From contig JAWUYA010000057.1 in the NCBI GenBank assembly GCA_034111045.1, positions 61,778-125,777 of the forward strand: 64,000 nucleotides of DNA. The letters run 5' to 3'. This stretch comes from JALJPB01 sp034111045 (GTDB taxonomy: Bacteria > Pseudomonadota > Gammaproteobacteria > Enterobacterales > Alteromonadaceae). Position 1 is the first letter of the stretch. Each line of letters starts with the position of its first letter. Positions 28,037-38,269 of the stretch are shown in pieces. The position numbers and the translations under genes are program-made. The notes under the pieces were generated by a model that did not search any database, was not told where the DNA came from, and was given only the letters and a program-made list of their open reading frames with translations.

Positions 28037-29290
28037 ATGGATATTGCACATTTAAATAATTGGTTGATAAATTTTAGTACAGCAACGCTTGGATTGGCTT
28101 CTGATTCTCTGTGGCTGCCCATAATGCGAGTTACCCTACTTTTTTTCGTTATCAGTCTTTTCTATTTTATTACAGTTTACTTGGTTACCCCTATCATCAG
28201 AAAAGCACTTGTGAGCGTAAAACACCCACTTGCAACTTACCTACTCAAACATAAATTAGTGCTCAATCTCATTAGAGTTTGTCCGGTAATTATTGCTATA
28301 CAGTCTACTAGCTTGATAGCTGATGAATTTATTGAATCAATATGGTCAGTAACAGCGAACCTCTTACTTATCTATTATGGTACTCGATTAGTCTTTAGTT
28401 TAATTAATGCGATTTATGACCAATTAGACCATCAGCAAGTAACCAGGAATATGCCTATACAGCAGATAGCAGAATTAATGAAAGTCATTGTTATTGCTGT
28501 CGCAGGAATTTTATTTATTGGTGTATTGCTAGATAAATCACCGGTCTACTTATTTAGTGGTTTAACAGCGATTTCCGCTGTGATCTTATTGATTTTTCGC
28601 GATTCTATTTTAGGCTTTGTCGCTGGTATTCAAGTCGCCGCGCAAAAATTAATTCAAGTTGGTGATTGGATTGTTCTTGATAAAAATACCGATGGTGAAG
28701 TACTCAATATATCAATTACGACATGTAAAATTAGAAATTGGGATAATTCGATTAGTTCGATACCCGCTTATGACTTGATCAATAAAGAATTCAAAAATTA
28801 TCAACAAATGATTAGTACGGGTCGACGGTTAAAGCGCAGTATTCACATTGATACCGACAGTGTGAAATTTTTAACCACTGAAGACATAGAAAGAATGAAA
28901 AAAATAAACTTACTGTCGGGCTTAATTAATGAAAAACAGTCCATCATCGCACAAGCTAATCAAAGCATAGATTCTTCAAGTGATATGGCGCAAATAAATA
29001 GGCGAAACCTGACCAATATTGGCTGTTTTAGAGCGTATGTAAAAAGCTATCTACATAGTCATCCAGCGATAAATAATGAAGCGACATTGATAGTACGCCA
29101 GCTACAATCAACAGAGAAAGGTATACCTATTGAAGTTTACTGCTTTACCTATGCAAAAGGAACGGGATGGGTTGATTTTGAAGATTTAATGAGTGATGTT
29201 TTTGATCATCTATTTGCGATTGTCGGCTCATTTGATTTAGCTATATATCAGCGACCTAGTAATAGAACCTTTGCAAAAAAATATAACTAA
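28037..29290 (+). CDS. YbdG/MscM-type mechanosensitive ion channel
   Basis: Inner-membrane MscS-superfamily channel giving protection from osmotic downshock. The 417-residue protein has about five membrane spans, the pore-helix region ISAVILLIFRDSILGFVAGIQ, the beta domain VGDWIVLDKNTDGEVLNI with VRNWDN-like CKIRNWDNSISSIPAY, and the C-terminal FRAYVKSYLHSHP block that closely matches E. coli YbdG. Convergent with tesB, about 78 bases apart. Confidence 0.9.
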   Translation: MDIAHLNNWLINFSTATLGLASDSLWLPIMRVTLLFFVISLFYFITVYLVTPIIRKALVSVKHPLATYLLKHKLVLNLIRVCPVIIAIQSTSLIADEFIESIWSVTANLLLIYYGTRLVFSLINAIYDQLDHQQVTRNMPIQQIAELMKVIVIAVAGILFIGVLLDKSPVYLFSGLTAISAVILLIFRDSILGFVAGIQVAAQKLIQVGDWIVLDKNTDGEVLNISITTCKIRNWDNSISSIPAYDLINKEFKNYQQMISTGRRLKRSIHIDTDSVKFLTTEDIERMKKINLLSGLINEKQSIIAQANQSIDSSSDMAQINRRNLTNIGCFRAYVKSYLHSHPAINNEATLIVRQLQSTEKGIPIEVYCFTYAKGTGWVDFEDLMSDVFDHLFAIVGSFDLAIYQRPSNRTFAKKYN

Positions 29291-29368
29291 CTACTTAACA
29301 GTTTTTATCGATTTGATAACTAAAGATAAAGACGTAAATCAAGTCCACAAACTTAGCAGATACGATTA

Positions 29369-30226
29369 CTACCTTTGTCTAATCACACCTTCTTGCATAG
29401 TTGAAGCAACAAGCTGGCCTTGGCGATTAAATATTTTTCCACTCACTAACCCTCGACCACAAGTAGCGGAAGGGCTTTCAGTGGAATAAAGTAACCAATC
29501 ATCAAATCGAAATGGACGATGAAACCACATGGCATGATCAATCGTCGCCATTTGAAAGTTCCTTTGCCAGTGACTGACCCCATGTGGCATTAATGATGTC
29601 GGTAAAAAGTGAGAATCTGAAGTGTAGGCTAGCATATAGGTATGAATACGAAGATCATCCGGCAATGTCCCATTAGCTTTGATCCACATATTACATTTGG
29701 CTGGCATTTTTTCAGGATTTAACCAATTATACTGTTCAACCGGCCTAATTTCTATAGGCTTTTGGGCTAGATATATCTCACGAATACTAGGGGGTAAAGA
29801 CTCCTGGTGTGCTTTGATAAAATCACTATAAGAAGGAATGTTCTCAGGGCCTTTTACATTAGGCATAATTTCTTGATGGTCAAAACCTTTTTCAGGTGCT
29901 TGGAATGAGGCGGTCATATAAAAGATAGCTTTACCATTTTGAATAGCTTGAATACGGCGAGTACTAAAGCTTTTACCATCTCGAATATTTTCCACTTCAT
30001 AAACCACCGGTTTTTTAGCATCCCCTGGACGCAAAAAGTAAGAGTGAAGAGAGTGGACATTACGACTCTTGTCGAGAGTTTCTTGAGCGGCAGATAAAGC
30101 TTGCCCCATGACTTGGCCTCCAAAAAGTGCAGGAAAGCCAAGATCTTGACTTTGTCCGCGATAAATTCCCTGTTCAATAACTTCTAGTTTTAGTAGTGTC
30201 AAAAGGTCGTTTAATACTTGGCTCAT
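29369..30226 (-). CDS. tesB: Acyl-CoA thioesterase II
   Basis: Hydrolyses medium- and long-chain acyl-CoA to free fatty acid and CoA. The 285-residue double-hotdog protein has GIYRGQSQDLGFPALFGGQVMGQAL near the N-terminus, HSLHSYFLRPGD, and the C-terminal catalytic segments DHAMWFHRPFRFDDWLLY and GRGLVSGKIFNRQGQLVAS. Standalone gene. Confidence 0.96.
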   Translation of the reverse strand: MSQVLNDLLTLLKLEVIEQGIYRGQSQDLGFPALFGGQVMGQALSAAQETLDKSRNVHSLHSYFLRPGDAKKPVVYEVENIRDGKSFSTRRIQAIQNGKAIFYMTASFQAPEKGFDHQEIMPNVKGPENIPSYSDFIKAHQESLPPSIREIYLAQKPIEIRPVEQYNWLNPEKMPAKCNMWIKANGTLPDDLRIHTYMLAYTSDSHFLPTSLMPHGVSHWQRNFQMATIDHAMWFHRPFRFDDWLLYSTESPSATCGRGLVSGKIFNRQGQLVASTMQEGVIRQR

Positions 30227-30388
30227 TGTGGTAATCTCTGCAGGTTAGTCAAAATTTTGCTGAATTATATCGATTAAAAACTAAAACAATAGGCTTTGTA
30301 TATAGATTGAGATTTCGGCTATTGAGTTGTCGTTCTATTTACTATAGAGTTTAAATTAGTATTTGATAGTAATAATATAGGTTTATCA

Positions 30389-30643
30389 ATGGAAGTATTA
30401 TCAACTAGAGAACTATTATTAGAACGACGCCATCTCACAGTTAAAGGCGCTAACTTATGGACTCAATTAACACCAGCGCAAAAATTAGTCTCTCATAGTT
30501 TAACTCAGTGTGGCTATGAACTCGCCTTTATTCGATACGCTAACAATAGTGGTTTAACTGTTTTTTTACACAACGCTAATATTGCGACAGTTTCTAGTGA
30601 TGGCGAGATAGATAAAGAGCCGACAATAGTAATGAGAACATAA
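30389..30643 (+). CDS. Small hypothetical protein
   Basis: An 84-residue protein, preceded by AGG 7 bases upstream of the ATG. It has no signal peptide or membrane span. The sequence contains LTPAQKLVSHSLTQCGYELAF and a short beta-rich end. I do not recognise it. It stands alone, divergent from tesB and convergent with the broken gene at 30820. Confidence 0.55.
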   Translation: MEVLSTRELLLERRHLTVKGANLWTQLTPAQKLVSHSLTQCGYELAFIRYANNSGLTVFLHNANIATVSSDGEIDKEPTIVMRT

Positions 30644-30819
30644 TGTAATTTTTATTTATCGTCAGGCCATCATCTTTATAACTTCAATGCATCAAACAAA
30701 AAATCAAGTCAAATATTTGGCCACATAGGCGTTAATTAGGTGTCTTTTTAGTAATAATGCCATCTGCTTTATTTATTCACTGTCGTATTTACCTTGTTGT
30801 TTCATCTCTAAAAACCCCC

Positions 30820-32706
30820 TTACATTGCTACTTTATTACTACTATATTCTACACTAGAGCCAGCAATGGCTGCAGTATCACTCAATTTTGATAAAAATAT
30901 ATAAGGGTCTATATCTTGTACACTAGGGGTATCTAAAGCAAAATGAATATTAACTGTAAATCGCCCCAAATTGGCAAAAAACGTAACATTTAGTGCTTCT
31001 TTTAAGTCATCAAAGTCTTTTTCTATGGTGCGACTAGTTTGATGGGGAAATAAGAGTAAATATTCACCCTCATTAATTAAACCGGCATGATCAAATTCAC
31101 CTAAATGTTTATTTATCAAGGTAGCTATAGTTTTACTCACCTCATTAAAGATCTTTTTATTAAATCTGAAAACAAGCTCTTGTAAGTTATCAATTGAGAT
31201 ATAACCTATAGTAATTGGGTAATTATATTTTCGAGCCTGTTTATAGGCCGATTGATACATTTGTTTTGTTTTTATTGAACTTTCTAAAAAATATAACGGT
31301 TTTTCTACTTCATCATAGGCTATGTTTATTTTTTTTGAGCGTTGCCTGAGTGCATATATTATGATGAAAAAAATGATAAAAGAAAGAACCATTACTAAGG
31401 TGATGAGCATCAACTTCTGTTGTTGATATTTTTTATAAAAAGCAGAATATAATTCACTTTTCTTGGCAAGTTCACTCATTAATTGTCTTTTTATATCTTG
31501 CTCTGGAATATGACCAGCACGAAGTAGAATATTCGATAATTTTTTATCAATAAAATGTTTATTTGATTGTACATAACGGTTAAGCAATTCGAGAGCTTTG
31601 GGATGATTTTTTTTAGATTGGTACATTGCTGATAATAACAAATACAACTCTATTTGTTCATTTGTGAGCTCCATCCCAGGTATCATTTTTTCAGCTTGTT
31701 TCAATAATTGATAAGCATAGGCTTCTCTACCAATGAATAAACTAGATTTGCTCAGGGCAATTAATGTACTTAAATAAGGCTTAGGTAAATTACTTTCTTT
31801 AAATAGTTGCTCAGCTCTAATTAGAGCCGAGTAAGAAGTTTGATGATTTTTTTGTAACAATAGTATTTCACCAAGACCAAGTTCAGCGTAAGCAAGATCA
31901 ACCTTGGAAGACTTATCTTTAGCATACTGTTTAGTTTCCCAGTAGGCGTTGTAGGCCTCATCAAATAAACCTAAACGGTGATAGGCGATACCTATATGGT
32001 AATAAGTACGTACTAAATGAGATTTCAAAGATAAATTAAAACGTAATTTGAGTATTTTTTGATTTATCATCAGCATCGTTTGGTAATCATCTAAATAGTA
32101 ATTTGCTATGGATATTATCTCGAGTATGTCAATATTATCTGAAAAGGTTTGGTTTCGCTCAATAAGGCTCTCAACATTTATTAAATCGTTAAACGCTTAC
32201 GGGTTGTTATTAATTAAAGCATAACCAATTGAGCGATATGCGAGGGCCAATAAGTGATACTTGGTATTACCTGATGATTGGGCCAAGGTTATTGCTTCAT
32301 TCGATACAGTTAATATTTTGTGGTAATGACCTTTTGCATAATATCCTGAAGCGACCTTCAGTAATAAATTTAATTTTAATGAAAAATCAATGGTAGTTAG
32401 CATTAAACCATCGTGAGCAAACTGCGAAAAACGCTCTGAATCACTTTGATTATAAGCTAAATCTGCAAGCAGGATAAATACTTTGGCGATGGTATTATTC
32501 GAATAATGAGCACGCTGTTCAATGATCTCACTCGAAACAGCCCTAAGGTAATCAGCAGGTAACTGCTCTTTATTTTGATGAAATAAATCTTCTATTGCTT
32601 GAGTGTTTTTTTCAATGGCTAGAGAGTTAGAAATATCTGCGTTAGCAAGAAAAGCGTAAGGTTGAAGCGAAAAAAAGATAAAAACAATAAAACAGATCAT
32701 TTTCAT
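30820..32706 (-). pseudogene. TPR sensor protein with degenerate GGDEF domain, interrupted by in-frame TAA
   Basis: One reading frame of 628 codons cut by a single TAA at 32197-32199; the 39 codons between the stop and the next ATG are open in the same frame. The N-terminal part (169 aa) has a signal peptide and TPR-like helices. The rest holds more TPR-like repeats, a membrane span (about LMLITLVMVLSFIIFFIII) and a C-terminal GGDEF-like domain in which the signature reads NEGEY, so cyclase activity is unlikely even if the gene were intact. It is divergent from another GGDEF gene. Confidence 0.8.
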
Positions 32707-33068
32707 ACTTAATTTAATACCTTAAAGAGAAATATTATCTGATGTGGCTTATTTTAAAATTGTACAGTATTTAGCTGTAAGCAGTTAGTTTAAATAAAAA
32801 ATTAGTTTACATTCAATTGGGTTATTCTATAATATTGATACGCTGGATAATTTCAAGTTTGCTAGCATACATAGGCTCAAAGTTATCAATTTTAATGGGT
32901 GGTCATTACCCTGGGACTTAAAAATCTGGATATATTCTGACTTATCTATTTTAGCCTCTGCTTTGGCTTGCTCTCTATCTTTTTTAACTGATCCAAGCAC
33001 TTAAACAATAATGCTTGTTGAATTTATTGTTAATTATTCGATTATTCCAACATGCATAAGGTTACGTA
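32707..33068. other. Divergent intergenic region between two GGDEF-type genes
   Basis: 362 AT-rich bases with no supportable gene. Promoters for both genes are expected here; none is clear enough to mark. Confidence 0.5.
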
Positions 33069-34049
33069 TTGAAACATAATGACTCTATAAAAAAAGCTGA
33101 ACACTTAATGGCTTTATCTATTGAGCAATTAACACGTTGGAATATCGCTGCGACCCCAATTAACTATGCTATTAGTTATGAATATAGCAGTGATAAAAAC
33201 CCCGTTTTCATCTCAATAATTAATCAACATATTGATACTGGAAGAAGTATTGATAACTTTCTAATCGATGAACTCTACAAAGAGCATATTCTAGGGCAAA
33301 GCAAGTTTCGTGATGGTATTGTTAACGAATTAGATGATGTTTTACAAAGTCTACAGCACAGTTGCAACACATCTAAGGTCTCTTCAACTCGGTTTATTTC
33401 TCATCTAGATAATAGTATGAAGGATACTGGCTCTGTAGATAAAGAAAAGAACGATGTCTTATTAAAAAAACTCCATCAAGCCTCCTCTATTTTCAAGTCC
33501 ACTCAACAAAAGCTTATTCAGCAATTAGATACCTCTCAACAGGTCATTGAAGGTTTACGTTACGAACTCAAAGAAGTCAGAAAAGAAATTGATTTAGACC
33601 CAATTACAGGTTTGTATAATCGTAAAGCAATGTCTAAACATATTGAACAATGGCAAACAAATGATCCTGATAAAATTATTGCTGTGATTGTAATAAATAT
33701 AAATCATTTCTCTGAATTCAACCAAAAATTTGGCTCTTTACTCAGTGATGTGATTTTATCAAAAGTTGCTAATAAAATTAACAGTTATGTTAACGACAGT
33801 GGCTTTCCAGTAAGAACAAGTGGCGATGAGTTTTTGATTTTATTACCCGAAGTTGAGGAAATAACAGCGATAGAAATAGCTGAAAAAATCAGTGCTGGCG
33901 TTGAAAAGCTACGTTTTATTAGTGTACAGACGGGTATAAAAATTCCTAAAATGTCAGTGTCATTGAGTGTGAGTGCTAGAAAAAAACGAGAACCTCTAGA
34001 TTCTTGCATAAAGCGAGTTCGTGAAAGCTTGGTACCGATAGATCGCTAG
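33069..34049 (+). CDS. GGDEF-domain protein, probably catalytically weak
   Basis: A 326-residue cytoplasmic protein. Residues 1-170 are helical, ending in a coiled-coil-like stretch; the GGDEF domain starts at DPITGLYNR (177-185). The signature is SGDEF (251-255). The DxD metal-binding segment of active diguanylate cyclases is NIN here (Asn210, Asn212), so a key metal ligand is missing and cyclase activity is doubtful. The start is TTG with AAGG about 7 bases upstream; ATG at codon 14 is the alternative. No I-site RxxD is present (NDSGFPVRTSGDEF). Confidence 0.85.
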   Translation: MKHNDSIKKAEHLMALSIEQLTRWNIAATPINYAISYEYSSDKNPVFISIINQHIDTGRSIDNFLIDELYKEHILGQSKFRDGIVNELDDVLQSLQHSCNTSKVSSTRFISHLDNSMKDTGSVDKEKNDVLLKKLHQASSIFKSTQQKLIQQLDTSQQVIEGLRYELKEVRKEIDLDPITGLYNRKAMSKHIEQWQTNDPDKIIAVIVININHFSEFNQKFGSLLSDVILSKVANKINSYVNDSGFPVRTSGDEFLILLPEVEEITAIEIAEKISAGVEKLRFISVQTGIKIPKMSVSLSVSARKKREPLDSCIKRVRESLVPIDR

Positions 34050-34203
34050 GAATTTCTAGGCATCATTTAATTGTGCCTATCTTGGTTTCCCCTCCTTATA
34101 CACCCTCATAAAAGTTACAAAAACAGAACTACCGGGACTAACACAGACAAAAAAATCAACGGCTGATTTCGATTAACGATCGTTTTATCGGTTACTACAG
34201 CGA

Positions 34204-34240
34204 TTTTATATCAATAAATGCGTAGATTTTTGATATAAAA
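34204..34240. repeat. Inverted repeat upstream of cytochrome c
   Basis: TTTTATATCAA and TTGATATAAAA are perfect 11-bp arms around 15 bases, about 90 bases before the cytochrome gene. Possibly an operator or the terminator of the preceding gene, but it has no clear T-run. Confidence 0.5.
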
Positions 34241-34329
34241 TAAATATTCTGACAAAAAATCCACAACAACAGAAAGATTTTATATATAATCATGAAAGAA
34301 TTTTTAATCATTAAAGAGATATAAGTATT

Positions 34330-34629
34330 ATGAAAAAAATCACTCTTGCTATTGCGGCAACGATTATAATGGCTTCTCCTGCTTTTGCTGGCGATGCAGC
34401 TGCTGGTAAAGCTAAAGCAGGTATGTGTGCAGCATGCCATGGTGCTGATGGTATTTCTGCCATTCCTATGTACCCTAACCTTGCAGGTCAAAAAGAAGCT
34501 TACCTTGCACAGCAATTGAATAGCTTTAAATCTGGCGTCCGTAAAAATGCAATAATGAGCCCAATGGCTATGGCATTAAACGATGAAGACATTGCCAACA
34601 TCTCTGCCTATTATGCCGGCTTAAAATAA
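34330..34629 (+). CDS. Small periplasmic cytochrome c (c553/c5-like)
   Basis: A 99-residue class I monohaem cytochrome c. The signal peptide ends near SPAFAGDA. The haem motif is CAACH (about residues 37-41), and the axial Met is probably in NAIMSPMAMAL. It probably carries electrons in the periplasm to a terminal oxidase or peroxidase; its partner is not visible nearby. Standalone gene followed by a terminator. Confidence 0.92.
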   Translation: MKKITLAIAATIIMASPAFAGDAAAGKAKAGMCAACHGADGISAIPMYPNLAGQKEAYLAQQLNSFKSGVRKNAIMSPMAMALNDEDIANISAYYAGLK

Positions 34630-34654
34630 TTTATCATTCTTAAGCAAATGATTT

Positions 34655-34681
34655 AAAAGCGCTCTTTGAGCGTTTTTTTTT
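34655..34681 (+). terminator. Terminator of the cytochrome c gene
   Basis: CGCTC-TTT-GAGCG stem extended by A/T pairs and followed by a run of T, about 25 bases after the stop codon. Confidence 0.88.
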
Positions 34682-34710
34682 ACTTCAGTGACTACCCTTA
34701 AGTGATTAGG

Positions 34711-36525
34711 TTAATTAGCATGTTCCTGGATAAGCTGTAAAAATGGTTGTCCATAACGAAGTAACTTGGTATCGCCAATACCATTGATACCGAGCAAACC
34801 TTCAGACGTTTGAGGTTTTATCCGAGCTAACTCTGAAAGTGTTGCATCATTGAAAACAATATAAGGTGCAATATCTTCTATGTCTGCGATTTCTTTTCTT
34901 AAGGTTCGCAACTTAGTAAAGAGTAGCCGATCATATTTTTTATCTTGTGTTTTATGTTGCCAGTAACTCGCCTTTTGTAACCTTGGACTGGCTAACATTA
35001 GTGGCTCTGATGCCCTTAATACGCTCCTTGCTGCTTCTGTTAAAACCAAAGCAGATTGTTGCTCGATATTTTGTTGTAAAAATCCTAAATGTATCAGTTG
35101 ACCAATAATAGAGAACCAATAGCCTGCTGTTTTATCTTGCCCAATGGCAAAAGTAGACACTTTATGATGTGCCATCGCTATTACTTTTAAGTTTTCTTTC
35201 CCTCTTAATACGTCAATCACATGGCCAATATCACCTTGTTGTTTAATCCGAAACACACAAGACAATACTTTCTGCGCAGCTTGTGTACCGTCAAATTGAG
35301 TGGGGGGATCTAGGCAAATATCGCAATTACCACAACCTTGATTGGTGTACTCAGCAAAATAGTTGAGTACCACTTGTCGCCTACAAGTTTGTGAATCAAC
35401 AAATCCAGTCATCGCCTGAAAGCGCTGTAAGTCAACATTGATCCTTTGTTCATTTTCTCTTTCACTTATACGTTTTTTTATTCGAGTAATATCTTTTTCA
35501 TCGTGTAAAAATAAGGCTTCTGCATCTAGTCCATCTCGGCCTGCACGCCCTATTTCTTGATAATATGACTCTAACGTTTTTGGCGGTTCAAAATGAATAA
35601 CAAAGCGAATATTGGGCTTGTTAATACCTAAGCCAAAAGCGACTGTTGCGATTATTATTTGAATATTATCTTTAGTAAATCCATCTTGTACAGTATTTCT
35701 TATCACAAGGTCCATGCCGGCATGATACCCAGCACAGTTAATTCCTTGTTTTACTAAGAATTGACAGAGTTTTTCAACTTGCCATCGGCTATTACAATAA
35801 ATAATACCACTGTCTTCTTGTCGCTTTCTCAAATAACCTAAAACCTGTTGCTCACCATTGTACTTGCTAGCCAAGGTTAAACGAATATTGGGGCGATCAA
35901 AGCTATCTAGTTGAATATAAGGGTTATTCAGCTGTAGTTGATGAAGAATATCTTTACGTGTCGTAACATCCGCTGTGGCGGTAAGTGCCATTAAAGGTAC
36001 ATAGGGGAAGTTGCGTTTTATACATTGCAACTGAGTATAGGCGGGCCTAAAATCATGACCCCATTGAGAGATACAGTGAGCCTCATCAATAGCGAATAAA
36101 CTGATCGTGATCTCAGCTATTTGTTGTAAAAAATAATGATTACTTAAACGCTCAGGGGCGACATAAAGTAATTTAATCTCACCTCGGGACAATTTTTGAA
36201 ACGTTTGATTAATCGTTGCCCCGTCAATGCTAGAGTTAATACAAGCTGCTGATATACCTTGTCGAGTTAAGCTATCTACCTGATCTTTCATTAGAGCAAT
36301 CAGCGGTGAAACAACAATAGTGACTCCCGGCAATAGTGTGGCGGGCAATTGGTAACACATTGATTTACCACCCCCTGTGGGCATAAGAACCAAACTATCT
36401 CGCCCTTGCAATAAATTTAGAATTATCTCGGCTTGGCCTGAGCGAAAGCTTTGATAGCCAAAATAATGCTTTAAAGCATCAATGAGTTGTTCTTTAGAGG
36501 GCTTATTAAAAGGGACGTTCAACAA
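34711..36525 (-). CDS. recQ: ATP-dependent DNA helicase RecQ
   Basis: 3'-5' DNA helicase of recombination and fork repair. The 604-residue protein has Walker A PTGGGKSMCYQLPA, DEAHCISQWGHDFRP, the HFEPPKTLESYYQEIGRAGRDG motif VI region, the zinc-binding cysteines (CRRQVVLNYF, CGNCDICL), a winged-helix RQC domain and a C-terminal HRDC domain (from about residue 525). Divergent from a hotdog thioesterase gene. Confidence 0.97.
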   Translation of the reverse strand: MLNVPFNKPSKEQLIDALKHYFGYQSFRSGQAEIILNLLQGRDSLVLMPTGGGKSMCYQLPATLLPGVTIVVSPLIALMKDQVDSLTRQGISAACINSSIDGATINQTFQKLSRGEIKLLYVAPERLSNHYFLQQIAEITISLFAIDEAHCISQWGHDFRPAYTQLQCIKRNFPYVPLMALTATADVTTRKDILHQLQLNNPYIQLDSFDRPNIRLTLASKYNGEQQVLGYLRKRQEDSGIIYCNSRWQVEKLCQFLVKQGINCAGYHAGMDLVIRNTVQDGFTKDNIQIIIATVAFGLGINKPNIRFVIHFEPPKTLESYYQEIGRAGRDGLDAEALFLHDEKDITRIKKRISERENEQRINVDLQRFQAMTGFVDSQTCRRQVVLNYFAEYTNQGCGNCDICLDPPTQFDGTQAAQKVLSCVFRIKQQGDIGHVIDVLRGKENLKVIAMAHHKVSTFAIGQDKTAGYWFSIIGQLIHLGFLQQNIEQQSALVLTEAARSVLRASEPLMLASPRLQKASYWQHKTQDKKYDRLLFTKLRTLRKEIADIEDIAPYIVFNDATLSELARIKPQTSEGLLGINGIGDTKLLRYGQPFLQLIQEHAN

Positions 36526-36658
36526 AAAAACCGCTTAACTATTATAAGAAGGTTAGTTTACCCTATGCCGACAAAACCAAGCAATTTATTAATGGCATTG
36601 GAATAACAAATAATGCTAATCTAATTAATAAGTGATCTGACCAGATAGGTAATCCATT

Positions 36659-37114
36659 ATGGAAAAAGAAGTAATTTATCAACAGATAGTTAATTTTTGT
36701 AACGATAATACCCCTTTTAATCAACTATTAGGCTTTAAAATCACTCAGTTTAATAGTGAGGTATCAGAAATTAGCTTTGCTTGGCAAGACAAGCTAATTG
36801 GTAATCCATTACAAAAAACGCTGCATGGGGGTGTTACCGCATCAGCACTCGACCTGGCAGGCGGCGTTGTTGCTGCAGCCAGCATTATCGAACTATTAGG
36901 TGATGTTTCTGCAGACAAAATTCAACAGAACTTAAGTCGTTTAGGCACAATTGATTTACGTACTGACTTTTTAAGACCCGGCCGAGGAGAGGCGTTTATT
37001 GCCACCGCACGAATTATTCGCAGTGGTAACAAAGTCGCTGTTGCTCGTATGGAATTACATAACGAGCTTGGTGATCATATTGCCTTTGGCACGGGCACCT
37101 ATATGGTTGGTTAA
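36659..37114 (+). CDS. PaaI/YigI-type hotdog thioesterase
   Basis: A 151-residue hotdog-fold protein, likely an acyl-CoA thioesterase. It has the HGGVTASALDLAGGVVA helix and the RTDFLRPGRGEAFIATARIIRSG strand typical of the PaaI/YigI group. The start has AGG 9 bases upstream. The substrate is unknown. The neighbouring recQ recalls the recQ-yigI region of E. coli. Confidence 0.88.
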   Translation: MEKEVIYQQIVNFCNDNTPFNQLLGFKITQFNSEVSEISFAWQDKLIGNPLQKTLHGGVTASALDLAGGVVAAASIIELLGDVSADKIQQNLSRLGTIDLRTDFLRPGRGEAFIATARIIRSGNKVAVARMELHNELGDHIAFGTGTYMVG

Positions 37115-37133
37115 TACCTTTTATTCATGGCAT

Positions 37134-37161
37134 AAAAAAACCGACTGTTGTCGGCTTTTTT
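37134..37161. terminator. Bidirectional terminator between hotdog thioesterase and rpoH
   Basis: CCGAC-TGTT-GTCGG stem flanked by A7 on the left and T6 on the right, so it can serve both convergent genes. Confidence 0.9.
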
Positions 37162-37185
37162 ACACGCTATGTTACTTAAAATAAA

Positions 37186-38052
37186 TCAGTTAAACACCAT
37201 AGTATTTTTAAGTTTATTTAAAGCATTCTTCTCTAACTGTCGAACACGTTCAGCCGATATTTGATATTTATTCGCTAGTTGTTGCAATGTTGATTTATCT
37301 TCTAACAACCAACGGGTACGAATAATATCTTGGCTTCGTTCATCCAAAGTCACTAATGCGGTAGATAATCGTTTATTAGAATGATTTTCCCAATTATCAT
37401 CTTCAACGCTAGTGGCTAAATCTGATGATTTGTCTTCTAAAAACTGTGCAGGAGAAAATGTACCTGCATCAATACTCGCATCATCGTCTGACGATAATTC
37501 AAACGCCTGGTCTTGACTACTCATTCGAGTTTCCATTTCCAAAACATCTTTAGTGGTTACGCCTAGGGTGTCAGCAACCGTGGTTACTTCTGCATTACTA
37601 AACCAACCTAAGCGTTTTTTATTTTTACGTAAATTAAAAAACAGTTTACGTTGTGCTTTGGTGGTAGCAACTTTGACAATACGCCAATTACGCAATACAA
37701 ATTCGTGAATTTCAGCTTTAATCCAATGAACAGCAAATGAAACCAAACGTACGCCAACCTCAGGATTGAAACGTTTTACTGCCTTCATTAAACCAACGTT
37801 ACCTTCTTGAACTAAATCAGCTTGTGGTAAGCCGTAACCCGAATACCCTTTAGCAATATGAATAACGAATCTCAGATGTGACATGATCAACTCTTGCGCA
37901 GCCGTTAAATCATTTTCTGAATAAAGGCGAGTAGCCAGTTCATGCTCGCGCTTAGCCGTAAGTACTGGAATACTATAAGCTGATTGCATGTAAGATTCGA
38001 TGCTGCCACTTTTTGGTAAAATTAGTGCCATCGACTGTGTGGTATTACTCAT
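37186..38052 (-). CDS. rpoH: RNA polymerase sigma-32 (heat shock)
   Basis: Heat-shock sigma factor directing transcription of chaperones and proteases. The 288-residue protein has sigma region 2 (DLVQEGNVGLMKAVKRFNP), the RpoH box QRKLFFNLR, and region 4 (LQQLANKYQISAERVRQLEKNALNKLK). It is downstream of ftsX on the same strand with a 217-base gap that must carry its own promoters. The acidic central insert (SSDDDASIDAG) is at the usual place of variation. Confidence 0.97.
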   Translation of the reverse strand: MSNTTQSMALILPKSGSIESYMQSAYSIPVLTAKREHELATRLYSENDLTAAQELIMSHLRFVIHIAKGYSGYGLPQADLVQEGNVGLMKAVKRFNPEVGVRLVSFAVHWIKAEIHEFVLRNWRIVKVATTKAQRKLFFNLRKNKKRLGWFSNAEVTTVADTLGVTTKDVLEMETRMSSQDQAFELSSDDDASIDAGTFSPAQFLEDKSSDLATSVEDDNWENHSNKRLSTALVTLDERSQDIIRTRWLLEDKSTLQQLANKYQISAERVRQLEKNALNKLKNTMVFN

Positions 38053-38269
38053 AAATAAACTCCTGTTCTTACTCGCAACAGCAACACGTTTTCATTTTGC
38101 GAGTCATAAGCGCATCACATTAACCCACCAGACAGGTTAAAACAACAATATATTTCAAATTTAATAGTAAACTTATAATAATTTATTATAGACAATAAAT
38201 ATACAAAAAATCAGGCGAGTAAAAATTATATATAACACCTTCTTTGGTAATCAAAAAATAGGTATTGAA

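Noticed and set aside
29271..29489. 72-codon open frame, plus strand, between the channel gene and tesB
   Set aside because: Mostly antisense to tesB and overlapping the end of the channel gene; a shadow frame.
34195..34515. 106-codon open frame antisense to the cytochrome c gene
   Set aside because: Covered by the clear cytochrome c gene on the other strand; the product is compositionally odd and matches nothing known to me.
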